Below are positions 9,511 to 20,020 of a stretch of DNA of 64,000 bases, piece after piece; positions within the stretch are counted from its first letter, which is position 1, and every line of letters starts with the position of its first letter. The notes under the pieces were generated by a model, which was given only the letters and a program-made list of their open reading frames with translations, was not told where the DNA came from and did no database searches. The stretch is from Lentzea pudingi (GTDB taxonomy: Bacteria; Actinomycetota; Actinomycetes; Mycobacteriales; Pseudonocardiaceae). Both the position numbers and the translations under genes were made by a program. The DNA is taken from the NCBI RefSeq assembly GCF_014646255.1, contig NZ_BMNC01000010.1, positions 124,001 through 188,000 on the forward strand, written 5' to 3'.

Positions 9511-10793
9511 GATGTTGCTGCCTTCCTCGTCAGGTGTGCTCCCGCGTAGGAGCGCCACGGCCGCCATTGCGGGCCGTGGGAAGCCAGGTGTCGGGCGGTT
9601 TTCGGGAGCACCAGCACGTCCGGTGCGCCCAGCACCCGCATGGCCACCTCGTCGGCCACCGCGGGGCCGGCCAAGGGGGTCAGTTCTTCGGTCAGGTCCT
9701 CGATCGAGCGGCCCACGTCCACGACGAGTCTGCCGTTCGCCAGGGCCTCGGTGACGGGGTGGTCCCCCGCGGAGTAGAGGTGGGTCAGGGCGCCGTCCGG
9801 GATCTGCAGCGGGACGCCCGCGAACGGGGCCACGAGCCGCAGCAGGGTCTCGGCGCCGTCGACGCTGCCCGCCACGCGGATGCCGGGCACCTCGCGGACC
9901 AGCGGGCCGATCAGCGGGTCCGCGCCGAGGAACGAGTCGACCGACGTCGGGTCGGCGTCGAGGTCGAGCAGGCGGCGGACGCGGGCCACGGCCGCGCCCA
10001 GGTCCCGCACGTCGGCGAGGCGCAGCGAGCACAGGACGTGGTCGGCCGGGAACGTCAGCCGGACCGTCGCCTCGCCGTGGGGGAGCGACAGCGTGCGGGC
10101 GTAGGAGTCGGCGGTGACCTCCTCGACGCCGGGCAGCGCGTGCGCCCGGAAGTGGGTGAGCAGGCCCGTGGCGTCGAACGGCGGGCGGTACGGCAGGCGC
10201 AGGACGATGCGGCCCGGAGTGCCCACCGGTGCCTTGCCGCGGCCGCGCATGTCGGACGGCGTCGAGGCGAACACCATGCGGATCGTGTCGTTGAACTGCC
10301 GCACCGACGCGAAGCCCGCGGCGAACGCGATGTCGGCGAACGGCAGTTCGGTCGTCTCGATCAGCAGCCGGGCGGCGTGGGCGCGGTGGGCGCGGGCGAG
10401 GGCCAGCGGGCCTGCGCCCAGTTCGGCGGTCAGCACGCGGGTGAGGTGGCGTTCCGAGTAGCCGAGCCTGGACGCGAGGCCCGTCACGCCGTCGCGTTCC
10501 ACGATCCCGTCGCTGATCAGCCGCATCGCCCGGCCGGCCAGGTCCGCGCGGAGGTTCCACTCGGGGGAGCCCGGCACGGCGTCGGGCAGGCACCGGCGGC
10601 AGGCGCGGAAACCCGCGGACTGGGCGGCCGCGGCCGTCAGGAAGAACTGGCTGTTGCGACGCTTCGGGGTCACCGCGGGGCACGACGGCCGGCAGTAGAT
10701 GCCGGTCGTGCGGACCGCGTGGATGAAGCACCCGTCGAAACGGGCGTCACGTGCGGAGCACACCCGGTACGCGTGTTCTTCGTCAATGACCAT
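9507..10793 (-). CDS. Ada-type regulator fused to a degenerate AlkA domain
   Basis: Fusion protein (428 aa). Residues 1-75 form the Ada methylphosphotriester domain with its four zinc cysteines (C34, C38, C65, C68; C34 is the expected methyl acceptor). Residues about 85-180 are an AraC-type DNA-binding domain (LASRLGYSERHLTRVL, IAFAAGFASVRQFNDTIR). Residues about 195-428 are AlkA-like: AlkA N-terminal fold, then a shortened glycosylase part ending WRPWRSYAGAHL. Where AlkA has its catalytic Asp (LPDD), this protein has LPKT near residue 397, and much of the helical core is missing, so base excision is probably lost. ATG 10793 is preferred because AGGA lies 8 nt upstream; a GTG at 10844 would extend it. 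It heads the operon with ogt. Confidence 0.88.
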   Translation of the reverse strand: MVIDEEHAYRVCSARDARFDGCFIHAVRTTGIYCRPSCPAVTPKRRNSQFFLTAAAAQSAGFRACRRCLPDAVPGSPEWNLRADLAGRAMRLISDGIVERDGVTGLASRLGYSERHLTRVLTAELGAGPLALARAHRAHAARLLIETTELPFADIAFAAGFASVRQFNDTIRMVFASTPSDMRGRGKAPVGTPGRIVLRLPYRPPFDATGLLTHFRAHALPGVEEVTADSYARTLSLPHGEATVRLTFPADHVLCSLRLADVRDLGAAVARVRRLLDLDADPTSVDSFLGADPLIGPLVREVPGIRVAGSVDGAETLLRLVAPFAGVPLQIPDGALTHLYSAGDHPVTEALANGRLVVDVGRSIEDLTEELTPLAGPAVADEVAMRVLGAPDVLVLPKTARHLASHGPQWRPWRSYAGAHLTRKAATS

Positions 10794-10859
10794 GTCGTCG
10801 ATCCTGCCAGCGAGAACGCGCAATGGCTCGCGGGAATCGGACACGACCGTCGCCTGCCG

Positions 10860-10865
10860 TAGACT
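10860..10865 (+). promoter_or_regulatory. -10 box (TAGACT) of ychF, leaderless
   Basis: TAGACT lies 8 nt before GTG 10874 with no Shine-Dalgarno. The same hexamer and spacing recur at 12294 and 61057. Confidence 0.5.
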
Positions 10866-10873
10866 CGTCGCTC

Positions 10874-11953
<1,080 letters not shown>

Positions 11954-12016
11954 CGGTGGCGGGCGCCGGGTCGTGTCGATCCCGGCGCCTGGTCGCGTGA
12001 CGCATCGACGTGATGA

Positions 12017-12250
12017 TTGCGTCATTCCATCTGCGACGAGACACTCGCCTACCAGCGGATGATGACCTACATCCAGGCACTGCACGACTTTCCGGACTTC
12101 CGTTACGAGAAGGAACTCCTCACCGCCGGCGTGCTGACACCGGTCGGCCGGACTCGTGCCCGCTTCTGCACCGTCGGGCCTGCTTTTCCGGACGCGGCGC
12201 TGGAAACCGCCCGGACTCCGGTGACACTGGTCGATCCGTACGAGCGGTGA
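12017..12250 (+). CDS. Small hypothetical ORF (uncertain)
   Basis: Open frame of up to 77 codons from TTG 12017; ATG 12059 (MMTYIQALHDF) is an alternative start. The sequence is balanced rather than Arg/Ala-rich like antisense noise, and ends TPVTLVDPYER. I do not recognise it. No convincing ribosome site is seen. It lies in the 353-bp gap between ychF and the SARP genes and may be a small gene or the tail of a decayed one. Nothing else is visible in that gap except a TAGACT box at 12294. Confidence 0.35.
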   Translation: MRHSICDETLAYQRMMTYIQALHDFPDFRYEKELLTAGVLTPVGRTRARFCTVGPAFPDAALETARTPVTLVDPYER

Positions 12251-12293
12251 GGGCCGCGGGCTTCTGTCGGGCGCACGTCCCAGCCCGCGCACC

Positions 12294-12299
12294 TAGACT
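12294..12299 (+). promoter_or_regulatory. -10 box (TAGACT) of the first SARP gene, leaderless
   Basis: TAGACT is 8 nt before GTG 12308. No Shine-Dalgarno is present. Confidence 0.45.
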
Positions 12300-12307
12300 T
12301 CCAACGT

Positions 12308-15300
12308 GTGAGAGTTGAGTACCGGGTACTGGGGCCCCTCGAGGTACTGCTCGACGGTGAGCCGGTGGTCGTCCCCGCGGGACGCGGACGGGTGTTGCTA
12401 GCCACGTTGTTGTTGCGCGCCAACCGTTTCACCTCCGTGGACGAGTTGGTCGAACGGGTGTGGGAGGGTGAGCCGCCCGACCTCGACCGGGCGCACAAGA
12501 CGCTGCAGACGGTGGTGATGAGGCTGCGGCAGGCGCTGGGTGACGCGAACTGCGTGCGGCACGAGCGCGGTGGGTACCTGGCCGAGATCGAGCCCGAGCA
12601 GCTCGACCTGTCGCGCTTCCGGGCGCTGGTCGCGCGGCAGGAGTACGGAGCCGCCCTGGCGTTGTGGCGGGGGCCGGTGCTCGGGAACGTCGTGTCGGAG
12701 TCGCTGCACCGCGACGAGGTGCCGCCGCTGGTCGAGGAGCAGCTCGCGGCGCTGGAGCAGCGGATCGAGGGTGACCTCACGGCCGGGCGGTCGGTCGATC
12801 TGGTGCCCGAGCTGCAGGAGCTCACGCGGCGGCATCCGTTGCGCGACCGGTTCTGGGGTCATCTCATGCTGGCGCTGTACCGGTCCGGCCGGCAGGCCGG
12901 GGCGCTGGCGGCGTACCGGCAGGTCAGCGAGATGCTCGCGGACGAGTTGGGGATCGATCCGGCCCCCGCGCTGCGCGAACTGCACGAGCAGATCCTGCGC
13001 GGGGAGGTCGCGCCGCCCAAGGAGAAGCTCGTCACGCCGCGGCAGTTGCCGCCGGACCTCGCCACGTTCGCCGGGCGTGAGACCGACGTGGCCCGGCTCG
13101 CCGCGAGTGAGGCGCCGGTGCTGGTCATCTCGGGCACCGGCGGGGTGGGCAAGACCGCTCTCGCCGTGCACTGGGCGCACCGGATCGCCGGGCGGTTCGA
13201 GGACGGACAGCTTTTCGTGAACCTGCGCGGGCAGGACCAGGCGCGGGCGATGTCGTCGCAGGAAGCCCTCAAGCTCGTCCTCAAGGGACTGCGGGTCGAC
13301 TCCGTCCCGGTCGGACTGGACGAGCAGGTGGCGCTCTACCGCTCGCTGGTCGCGGACCGGAAGTTGTTGCTGGTGCTCGACAACGCCGCGAACGCGGAGC
13401 AGGTGCGGCCGCTGCTGCCCGCGTCCCCCGCGGCGCTGACGATCATCACCAGCCGCGGTGACCTGCGCGGACTGACCCTGAACGACGCGGACCTCGTGCG
13501 GCTGCCGACGCTGGGTGACGACGGTGGCCTGCGGCTGCTCGCGCGGGTGCTCGGTGCGGACCGGGTGCGTGCGGAGGCGGACGCCGCGGCCGCGCTGGTG
13601 CGGCTGTGCGGCGGGTTGCCGCTCGCGTTGCGCATCGCGGCCGCGGACCTGCGCGCGCAGGACGACATGACGATCGCGAGCAGGGTCACGCGGCTGGAGG
13701 CCGACCGGCTCGGAGAACTGGCGGTGGCGGGTGATCCCGCGGCCGCGGTCGGCGTCGTCTTCGACGAGAGCTATGCCGCGCTGCCCGAGGACACGAGGCT
13801 GGTGCTGCGGCGGCTCGGGGTGCTGCCCGGTGTGGACTTCACCGCGAACGACGCCGCCGTGATCTCGGGGCTGCCCAACGTCCGCCGCCACCTCAACCAG
13901 CTCGTGGCCGTCCATCTCGTGGAGCAGCAGGGCGACCGCTTCGCCCTGCACGACCTGCTTCGCGTGTACGCGCGAGAACGGTGCGCGAAGGAAGAGATCG
14001 ACGAGGCACTCGAGCGGCTGTACGACTTCTACCGCCGCATGACCGACGACGCTGCCGTGCTGCTCTTCCCGGACCAGCGGCGCTTCCCGCTCTCCATCAC
14101 CACCACCCAGCTACCCGGCGTCGTGCTGAGGACGACGGAAGAGGCGTTCGCGTGGATGAACGCCGAGTACGAGAACCTGTTCTCGGCAGTCGTGATCGCG
14201 GTCGAGCGGGGTGAGCACTGGCCCGCCAACGAGATCGGCGCCGTGCTCAGCTCCTACTGCTACGAGACCCGCGACGACGCGAGCTGGTCGGCGCTGTGCG
14301 AGATCAGAGACCGGTCCGCGCGCGAGTCCGGCGAGGACGTGTTGATCGCCCACTCGGACCTCTCCTACGCGATCTACCGCTTCTCCCAGGCCGACCTCGC
14401 GCGGGTGAAGGAACTCACGGAGGAGGCGTTCGAGCTGAGTCTGCGCACGGACGACCAGCCCGCCCTGGCGACGGCGCACAAGCTCCTGGGCGCACTGGCT
14501 CGCGCGGTGGGGGACACGGAGAAGTTCCTGCGCCACCAGCGACTGGCGTTCGAGATCCACGAACAGCGAGGTGAGTCCGACGGTCAGGCCGTGTCGCTGC
14601 TCAACATCGCCGCGGGCCTGTTCGACCTGCCCGATCTTCTCGGCGCGGAGCAGGCGCTGCTCAGGGCGCTGGAACTGGCGGCGAACTCGCCTGCGGTGCT
14701 GGGGCACGCCCACGCCTCGCTGAACGGCGTCTACCACCAGCTGGGCAGGATGCCCGAGGTGATCGCGAACCACGACGCGTTCTTGGCGCTGCAGGCGAAG
14801 CTCGGAAACCCCCGGCCGATCACGATCGGCACCAGCGCCGTCGTCAACGTGAGGCGGGCGCTCCTGCAGTTCGACGACGCTTTCGACCTCATGATCGACG
14901 TGCTGGACGAGGTGCGGAAGAGGTCCAGTTTCGAGGAGGAGTTCGACGCCTGGAACGCGCTGGCCGACCTGTTCGACGACTGCGGCGCGCACGAGGACGC
15001 ATTGGCCGTGGGGCATGTGCAGCTAAAGATGATGGACGGCGAGAAGCCGGTCAAGATGCAGATGGACGCCCATCTGGCGCTCGTGCAGTCGTACCGCCTG
15101 CTCGGCGACCACGAGCGAGCGGCGCACCACCTGGGCGAAACGCGCGCGCTCTACGACAAAGGAAATGCCCTGCTCTCGGGAAGAATTGTCAGGGAACAGG
15201 CGTTCCTGCACCTCGCGGCGGGTGAGATGAAGGACGCGCTGCGGTGTGCGGAGGAGGCCGTCGCCACGCACCAGCGCTACCACCAGCGCCATCAAGAGGG

Positions 15301-15415
15301 GCAGTCGCTCGAAGCACTCGCCGTGATCCGCCGCGCCGCGGGTGACGAGGAAGGTGCGGTGGAGGCGGAAGCCTTGGCCGCCAAGGCTTACCGGGACTGC
15401 GGGGTGCCGGAGTGA
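12308..15415 (+). CDS. AfsR/SARP-family transcriptional regulator with NB-ARC and TPR domains
   Basis: Large regulator (1035 aa) of the AfsR type. Residues about 5-90 are a winged-helix OmpR-like DNA-binding domain, 95-245 the bacterial transcriptional activation domain (BTAD), about 265-560 an NB-ARC ATPase (P-loop GTGGVGKTA near 278; LLLVLDNAANAEQVRPLLP), and the rest helical TPR repeats. Such proteins activate secondary-metabolism or developmental genes; the target is not evident locally, as no biosynthetic cluster adjoins. GTG 12308 is supported by an upstream TAGACT box. It overlaps the next gene by GTGA, and the two share long near-identical nucleotide stretches at their 5' ends (for example around 12400 and 15500), indicating a tandem duplication. 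Confidence 0.92.
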   Translation: MRVEYRVLGPLEVLLDGEPVVVPAGRGRVLLATLLLRANRFTSVDELVERVWEGEPPDLDRAHKTLQTVVMRLRQALGDANCVRHERGGYLAEIEPEQLDLSRFRALVARQEYGAALALWRGPVLGNVVSESLHRDEVPPLVEEQLAALEQRIEGDLTAGRSVDLVPELQELTRRHPLRDRFWGHLMLALYRSGRQAGALAAYRQVSEMLADELGIDPAPALRELHEQILRGEVAPPKEKLVTPRQLPPDLATFAGRETDVARLAASEAPVLVISGTGGVGKTALAVHWAHRIAGRFEDGQLFVNLRGQDQARAMSSQEALKLVLKGLRVDSVPVGLDEQVALYRSLVADRKLLLVLDNAANAEQVRPLLPASPAALTIITSRGDLRGLTLNDADLVRLPTLGDDGGLRLLARVLGADRVRAEADAAAALVRLCGGLPLALRIAAADLRAQDDMTIASRVTRLEADRLGELAVAGDPAAAVGVVFDESYAALPEDTRLVLRRLGVLPGVDFTANDAAVISGLPNVRRHLNQLVAVHLVEQQGDRFALHDLLRVYARERCAKEEIDEALERLYDFYRRMTDDAAVLLFPDQRRFPLSITTTQLPGVVLRTTEEAFAWMNAEYENLFSAVVIAVERGEHWPANEIGAVLSSYCYETRDDASWSALCEIRDRSARESGEDVLIAHSDLSYAIYRFSQADLARVKELTEEAFELSLRTDDQPALATAHKLLGALARAVGDTEKFLRHQRLAFEIHEQRGESDGQAVSLLNIAAGLFDLPDLLGAEQALLRALELAANSPAVLGHAHASLNGVYHQLGRMPEVIANHDAFLALQAKLGNPRPITIGTSAVVNVRRALLQFDDAFDLMIDVLDEVRKRSSFEEEFDAWNALADLFDDCGAHEDALAVGHVQLKMMDGEKPVKMQMDAHLALVQSYRLLGDHERAAHHLGETRALYDKGNALLSGRIVREQAFLHLAAGEMKDALRCAEEAVATHQRYHQRHQEGQSLEALAVIRRAAGDEEGAVEAEALAAKAYRDCGVPE

Positions 15416-18095
15416 TCGCCGAGTACCGCGTGCTGGGCCCGCTGGAAGTGCTGCTCGACGGCACGCCCGTCGCCGTTCCCGCCGGACGGAGCCGAGTGCT
15501 GCTGGCCACGTTGTTGTTGCGCGCCAACGAGTTCGTCCCGGTCGACGAACTGGTCGAACGCGTCTGGGACGGTGAGCCGCCCGCACCGGACCGCGCGCAC
15601 AAGACTCTGCAGACCGTGGTGATGCGGTTGCGGCAGTCGCTCGGCGCGGCCAACTGCGTCCGCACGTCGTCACGCGGCTACTCGGCCGAGGTCGAACCCG
15701 GACAGCTCGACCTCGCCCGGTTCCGCGCGCTCACCGCGCGGGGGGAGCACCGCGCGGCGCTGGAGTTGTGGCGTGGCCCGGTGCTCGGCAACGTGGCGTC
15801 GGACTCGCTGCACCACGAGGACGTGCCGTCGCTGCTGGAGGAGCAGATCGTCGCGCTGGAGCGCCGGATCGACGAGGACCTCGACCGCGCCACCGACGTG
15901 CTGGTGCCGGAGCTGCGGTCGCTGGTGCGGCGGCACCCGTTGCGCGAGACGTTCTGGGCCCAGCTGGTGCTCGCGCTGCACCGCGCGGGTCAGCAGGCCG
16001 AGGCGCTCGCGACCTACCAGGAGGTCCGCGCGCGGCTGGCGGACGAGCTCGGGGTGGATCCCGGCCTGCGGCTGCGCGAGGCGCACGAGCAGGTGCTCAG
16101 CGGCGAGGTGCCCGCCCAGGCCGTCGTGCCGCGGCAGCTCCCCGCCGCGCCCGCGTACTTCGTCGGGCGCGAGGACGAGCTCGCCCGGATGACCGAGATG
16201 GCCGAGGCACGGCCGGGAGTGCCCGTGCTGATCTCCGCGATCAACGGCATCGGCGGCGTCGGCAAGACGACGCTCGCGCTGCGGTGGGCACACCAGGTCG
16301 CCGGTCGCTACCCGGACGGCCAGCTCCACGTCGACCTGCGCGGCTTCGACCCGCGCGCCGAGCCGCTCGACCCGTTCGGTGTGGCCCGCGACTTCCTGGC
16401 GGCGCTCGGCGTCGCACCGGCGACGCTGGGCACCCTGACCGACGAAGCGGCGGTAGCCGAGTACAGGTCGACGCTGGCGCGGCGCCGGGTGCTGGTGGTG
16501 CTGGACAACGCCAGGAACGCCGAGCAGGTGCGCCCGCTGCTGCCCGGCGGCACCGGCAACCTGGTGCTGGTCACCAGCCGCAACCACCTGAGCGGGCTCG
16601 TCGCGCGGGAAGGGGCCCGGCCCGTCGCGCTGGACGTCCTGGCCGAGCGGGCCGCGACCGACCTGCTGGTCGAACGGATCGGCGCGGATCGGGCCGCGGC
16701 CGAGCCGGACGCCGTCTCGCGGCTGGTCGAACGGTGTGCGGGCCTGCCACTGGCGTTGGGTGTCGTGGCCGCCCGCGCGGCCTACGGCGACTCGCTCGCG
16801 GTGCTCGCGGACGAACTGGAGCGGGAACGGCTCGACGCGCTCGACATCGACGACCCCACCACCGGTGTCCGCTCCGTCTTCTCCTGGTCGCTGCGGTCCA
16901 TCAGCGAGCCCGCGGCCAGGTTGTTCGTGCTGCTCGGACTGCATCCGGGGCCGGACTTCGCGGTGGAGGCCGCCGCCAGCCTCACCGCGCTGCCGTGGGA
17001 AGAGGCACGGCGGGCGCTGCGCGAGCTGGTGGACCGCAGCCTGCTCACCGCGACGGACAACGGACGGTTCTCACTGCACGACCTGTTGCGGGACTACGCC
17101 GCCGAACGCGTGGCCGAGCTACCCGAGGAGGAGCGGGGTGCGGCACTGCGCAGGATGCTCGACCACTACCTGCACACCGCGCACGCCTCCTGGCAGCAGC
17201 TGCAGTTCAACATCTCCCCGATCGTGACGGAGCCGCCCGCCGCGGGGGTGGTGCTCGAACCGGTCACGGACGCCGACACGGCATGGGCGGTGTTCGGCGC
17301 CGAACACCGGGTGATGCTCAACACCGTCGAACGGGCGGGCGGGTTCGAGGCGCACGACTTCATCTGGAAGATGATGTTCGTGATGCACGGCTACCTCTGC
17401 CGGGAGGGGTACCTGCATGAGGCTCTGCGCGTGGAAGTCGCCGAGGCGTTCCGCCGCCGCCAGCCCGCGGCGGTGCCCGGCGGCGACGTCGTGGAGCCCT
17501 GCGGGAGGCGATCCGGTGCGCGCAGCCGGCCGGCGACGTCCTCGCGGAGGCGCACCTGCGGCGCGGGCTCGCGTTCACCTACGAGAAGCAGGGCCGCTTC
17601 GCGGAGGCGCTCGACGTGCTGGCGGACGTTCATCCGCGCATGGAGGGGCATGGCGACAGCTACGAGGTGGGGCGTCACCTCGCCGCGTTCGGCAGAGCCC
17701 ACCACAACGCGGGTGATGGCGCCCGCGCGCTCGAACTCTGCTCGGGCGCGGCCCGGAAGTTCGGTGAGACCGAGTACAACGGCCAGGAAGAGGCGCCCGC
17801 GGGCAACCTCGAGACGCTGGGCGACATCTACCTCGGTCTCGGCCGGCACGACGAGGCCGTCGAGAGCTACGAGCGGGCGCTGGCGGTGTGGCGGGGGATG
17901 CGGGACGGGACCAACAGCGCCGACTGCCTCATCATGCTCGGGAAGGCTTTCATCGCGGCAGGGCGTCCCGGCCGCGGCCGGGACGCCCTCGTCGAGGCGC
18001 TGGAGCTCATCGACGCCACGCGGGACGCGCACAACTTCGACAGCGCCGACCTGCAGGAGGCACGGGACCTGATTGCATCGGTGAAAAATGTATGA
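15412..18095 (+). CDS. AfsR/SARP-family regulator, frameshifted near 17496
   Basis: Second AfsR-type paralogue: winged-helix domain, BTAD, NB-ARC (P-loop GIGGVGKTT near residue 280) and TPR tail. The frame opened at GTG 15412 is clearly coding to about 17496, then turns into Arg/Ser/Thr-rich nonsense and stops at 18072. From about 17497 the frame one base back reads as a convincing TPR continuation (LREAIRCAQPAGD, then GDIYLGLGRHDEAVESYERA) to a TGA at 18095. A single missing G (GGAG-CCC instead of GGAGGCCC) explains this. It is either a recent inactivating mutation or a sequencing error; if corrected the protein would be about 894 aa. GTG 15412 overlaps the upstream stop. Confidence 0.8.
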
Positions 18096-18157
18096 AGCGA
18101 GGTTTGTACCGACCGCGGCTGGGTATTTCTGAGTCAGAGTCCCCACCTGGAGGTGTC

Positions 18158-18313
18158 ATGATCGTCCTCGGTCTCATTCTGCTCGTCGTCGGATGGTTGG
18201 TCGGTATCAACATCCTGACGACGCTCGGTGTGGTGCTTCTGGTGATCGGCGCGATCCTCGCCGTCCTCGGCGCGGTCGGCAAGCCGATCGGCGGGCGCGC
18301 GCACTACTTCTAA
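18158..18313 (+). CDS. Small DUF6131-like membrane protein (51 aa)
   Basis: Two hydrophobic segments (IVLGLILLVVGWLVGI and LGVVLLVIGAILAVLGAVG) separated by a short turn, ending GGRAHYF. TGGAGG lies 6 nt before ATG 18158. It resembles small two-helix actinobacterial proteins of unknown function grouped as DUF6131. It is followed by a strong terminator at 18356. Confidence 0.8.
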   Translation: MIVLGLILLVVGWLVGINILTTLGVVLLVIGAILAVLGAVGKPIGGRAHYF

Positions 18314-18355
18314 ACGCGCACCTTGAGCACCGTTCCCTCCCCCTCGGAAACGGTG

Positions 18356-18390
18356 AAGGGGCCAGCCTCCACATAGGAGGTTGGCCCCTT
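18356..18390 (+). terminator. Intrinsic terminator
   Basis: A 15-bp stem (18356-18370 with 18376-18390, one G-T wobble) closes a 5-nt loop and is followed by CTTTCT. It ends the DUF6131-like gene, and could also serve the opposite-strand small gene at 18411-18512. Confidence 0.85.
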
Positions 18391-18410
18391 CTTTCTGTCT
18401 TGTAACAGCT

Positions 18411-18512
18411 TTACACGTTGTTCTTCGTGCGTGCGGCAGCGGCGAACACTCCGAACGCGACCCCCAGCATGGCCAGAGCGGCGACAGCGGCAACTACAAG
18501 ATCAACAGACAT
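18411..18512 (-). CDS. Very small membrane peptide (33 aa)
   Basis: ATG 18512 to TAA 18411 encodes 33 residues: MSVDLVVAAVAALAMLGVAF, then GVFAAAARTKNNV. It has one membrane-spanning helix and a positively charged C-terminal tail. GAGGGAG lies 11 nt upstream of the ATG. The frame sits between the 18356 terminator and the divergent GT87 gene, where no other gene competes. Single-span micro-proteins like this are common in actinomycetes; the function is unknown. Confidence 0.6.
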   Translation of the reverse strand: MSVDLVVAAVAALAMLGVAFGVFAAAARTKNNV

Positions 18513-18584
18513 GATCAGAAAAACTCCCTCTTGCGATCTCTCCCGTCCTTATGACGCCGGGGTACCCCGGATCGTTGCCTCGGG

Positions 18585-18590
18585 TAACGT
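18585..18590 (+). promoter_or_regulatory. -10 box (TAACGT) of the GT87 gene, leaderless
   Basis: TAACGT is 7 nt before GTG 18598. This decided the start in place of an upstream open-frame extension with antisense-like composition. Confidence 0.45.
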
Positions 18591-18597
18591 TTTCGGG

Positions 18598-19812
18598 GTG
18601 AAACTCCGTGCTGTGGAAGCGCGAGTGCTCTCCGTAGCGCCGTGGCTGTTCGGTTTGTCGGTGCTCGGGCACCTGTTCATGGTCGCGTTCCAGACGAAGA
18701 TGACCATGATCGACCTGCTGGTGTACCGCAACGGGTCGCCGCACCTGTTCTCCGGCGACCTCTACGAGTGGCGGCTCGACCAGTACGCGGACGTGTTCCC
18801 GCTGCCGTTCACCTACCCGCCGTTCGCAGCCGCGATCTTCACGCCGATGAGCTGGGTGCCGTGGGAGGCGTCGCGCTGGATCTGGCAGCTGATCTGCCTG
18901 GGCTGCCTCTACTTCATCGTGCGCACGAGCCTGAAGCTGCTGAAGCTGCAGGACCCGCGCCGCGCCATGATGTGGACCGCGCTGACGCTGTGGATCGAGC
19001 CGGTCCGCACCACGCTCAACTACGGCCAGATCAACCTGGTGCTGGTCGCGATCCTCATCGGCACGCTCGCGAGTGCGCGCAACTGGGTCGGCGGCGCCGG
19101 TGTGGGTTTCGCCGCGGGCATCAAGCTCACCCCCGCGATCTCGGGGCTGTACTTCCTGATCCAGCGCCGCTGGATGGCCGCTGTGTGGTCGTTCGTCGCC
19201 TTCGCCGCGGTGTACGGCATCGGCTGGGCCATCTCACCGTCGCAGTCGGACAAGTTCTGGTTCCAGCTGCTCGGTGACGCGAGCCGGGTCGGGCCCGTCG
19301 GCAGCGCGATCAACCAGTCACTGCGCGGAGCGTTGAGCCGCACGGTCGGTCACGACGTGAAGACCGGGGCGATCTACATCGCCGCCGTGCTCGTCGCCGC
19401 CGCGCTGACGTGGTTCGCCGTCAGCAAGACCAAGGACGTGCTGGCGTTGATCGTCAGCGTGCAGATGCTCGGCCTGCTGGTCTCGCCGATCTCGTGGAGC
19501 CACCACTGGGTGTGGATGGTGCCCGCCCTCCTGTGGCTGGTCTACGAGGGCGGACACCTGCTGTGCAAGATCACCGCCGGCCTGTGGGTGCTGCTGACCG
19601 GCGGCTACCTGATCTCGTTCCTGCTGCTCGCCCAGCCGAACATCTGGGACTTCCCGCGACCGTGGATCTTCGTGCTGCTCGGCTGGGGTTATCCGGCCGC
19701 GGGCATGCTCACGCTGGTCGCGATCGGGCTGGCAACCCGGCGTCAGGGGAACGAGCTGCTGTCCGGCGATGAGGAAGCTGCCGACGGCGAACCCAGCCGA
19801 GTCGCCGGCTGA
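18598..19812 (+). CDS. Glycosyltransferase 87 family, polyprenol-phosphate mannosyltransferase-like
   Basis: Integral membrane protein (404 aa) with about ten hydrophobic segments. Family features are the early loop FPLPFTYPPFAAAIFTPMSW, the LNYGQINLVLVA motif, the GIKLTPAISGLYFL segment and the late SPISWSHHWVW signature of GT87/PimE-type enzymes. These GT-C transferases move mannose (or arabinose) from a polyprenyl-phosphate donor to cell-envelope glycolipids or glycans on the outer face of the membrane. GTG 18598 is chosen from the TAACGT box. The exact acceptor cannot be deduced. Confidence 0.88.
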   Translation: MKLRAVEARVLSVAPWLFGLSVLGHLFMVAFQTKMTMIDLLVYRNGSPHLFSGDLYEWRLDQYADVFPLPFTYPPFAAAIFTPMSWVPWEASRWIWQLICLGCLYFIVRTSLKLLKLQDPRRAMMWTALTLWIEPVRTTLNYGQINLVLVAILIGTLASARNWVGGAGVGFAAGIKLTPAISGLYFLIQRRWMAAVWSFVAFAAVYGIGWAISPSQSDKFWFQLLGDASRVGPVGSAINQSLRGALSRTVGHDVKTGAIYIAAVLVAAALTWFAVSKTKDVLALIVSVQMLGLLVSPISWSHHWVWMVPALLWLVYEGGHLLCKITAGLWVLLTGGYLISFLLLAQPNIWDFPRPWIFVLLGWGYPAAGMLTLVAIGLATRRQGNELLSGDEEAADGEPSRVAG

Positions 19813-20020
19813 GGCGGGCTTCCAGGAGTTGCGGGCCGCGGTCCAGCCGAGCAGTCCGTCGGCGTCCAGAGCGGTCAGCAACGCACACGGCACGGCGTTC
19901 GCACCGGCCGGAGTCGCGGTCAGCGTCCCGGTCGAACCAAGGTGAAAATCGATGTGCGCAACCGCATGAGGGTGTTCCCTCTCATCTCCGCGGGCGGCGG
20001 CAGCGCACATCTCGACCGAA
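19813..20020. other. Short intergenic stretch between convergent genes
   Basis: About 208 bp between the GT87 gene and the pterin dehydratase gene. A minus-strand frame opens at 20010 and reads on into antisense of GT87; its first 65 codons are not obviously noise, but no ribosome site or family was recognised. No terminator-like hairpin was seen. Confidence 0.3.

Noticed and set aside
19318..20010. Minus-strand ORF starting at 20010
   Set aside because: Only its first 65 codons are outside the GT87 gene; no ribosome site or recognised family, so it was not called.
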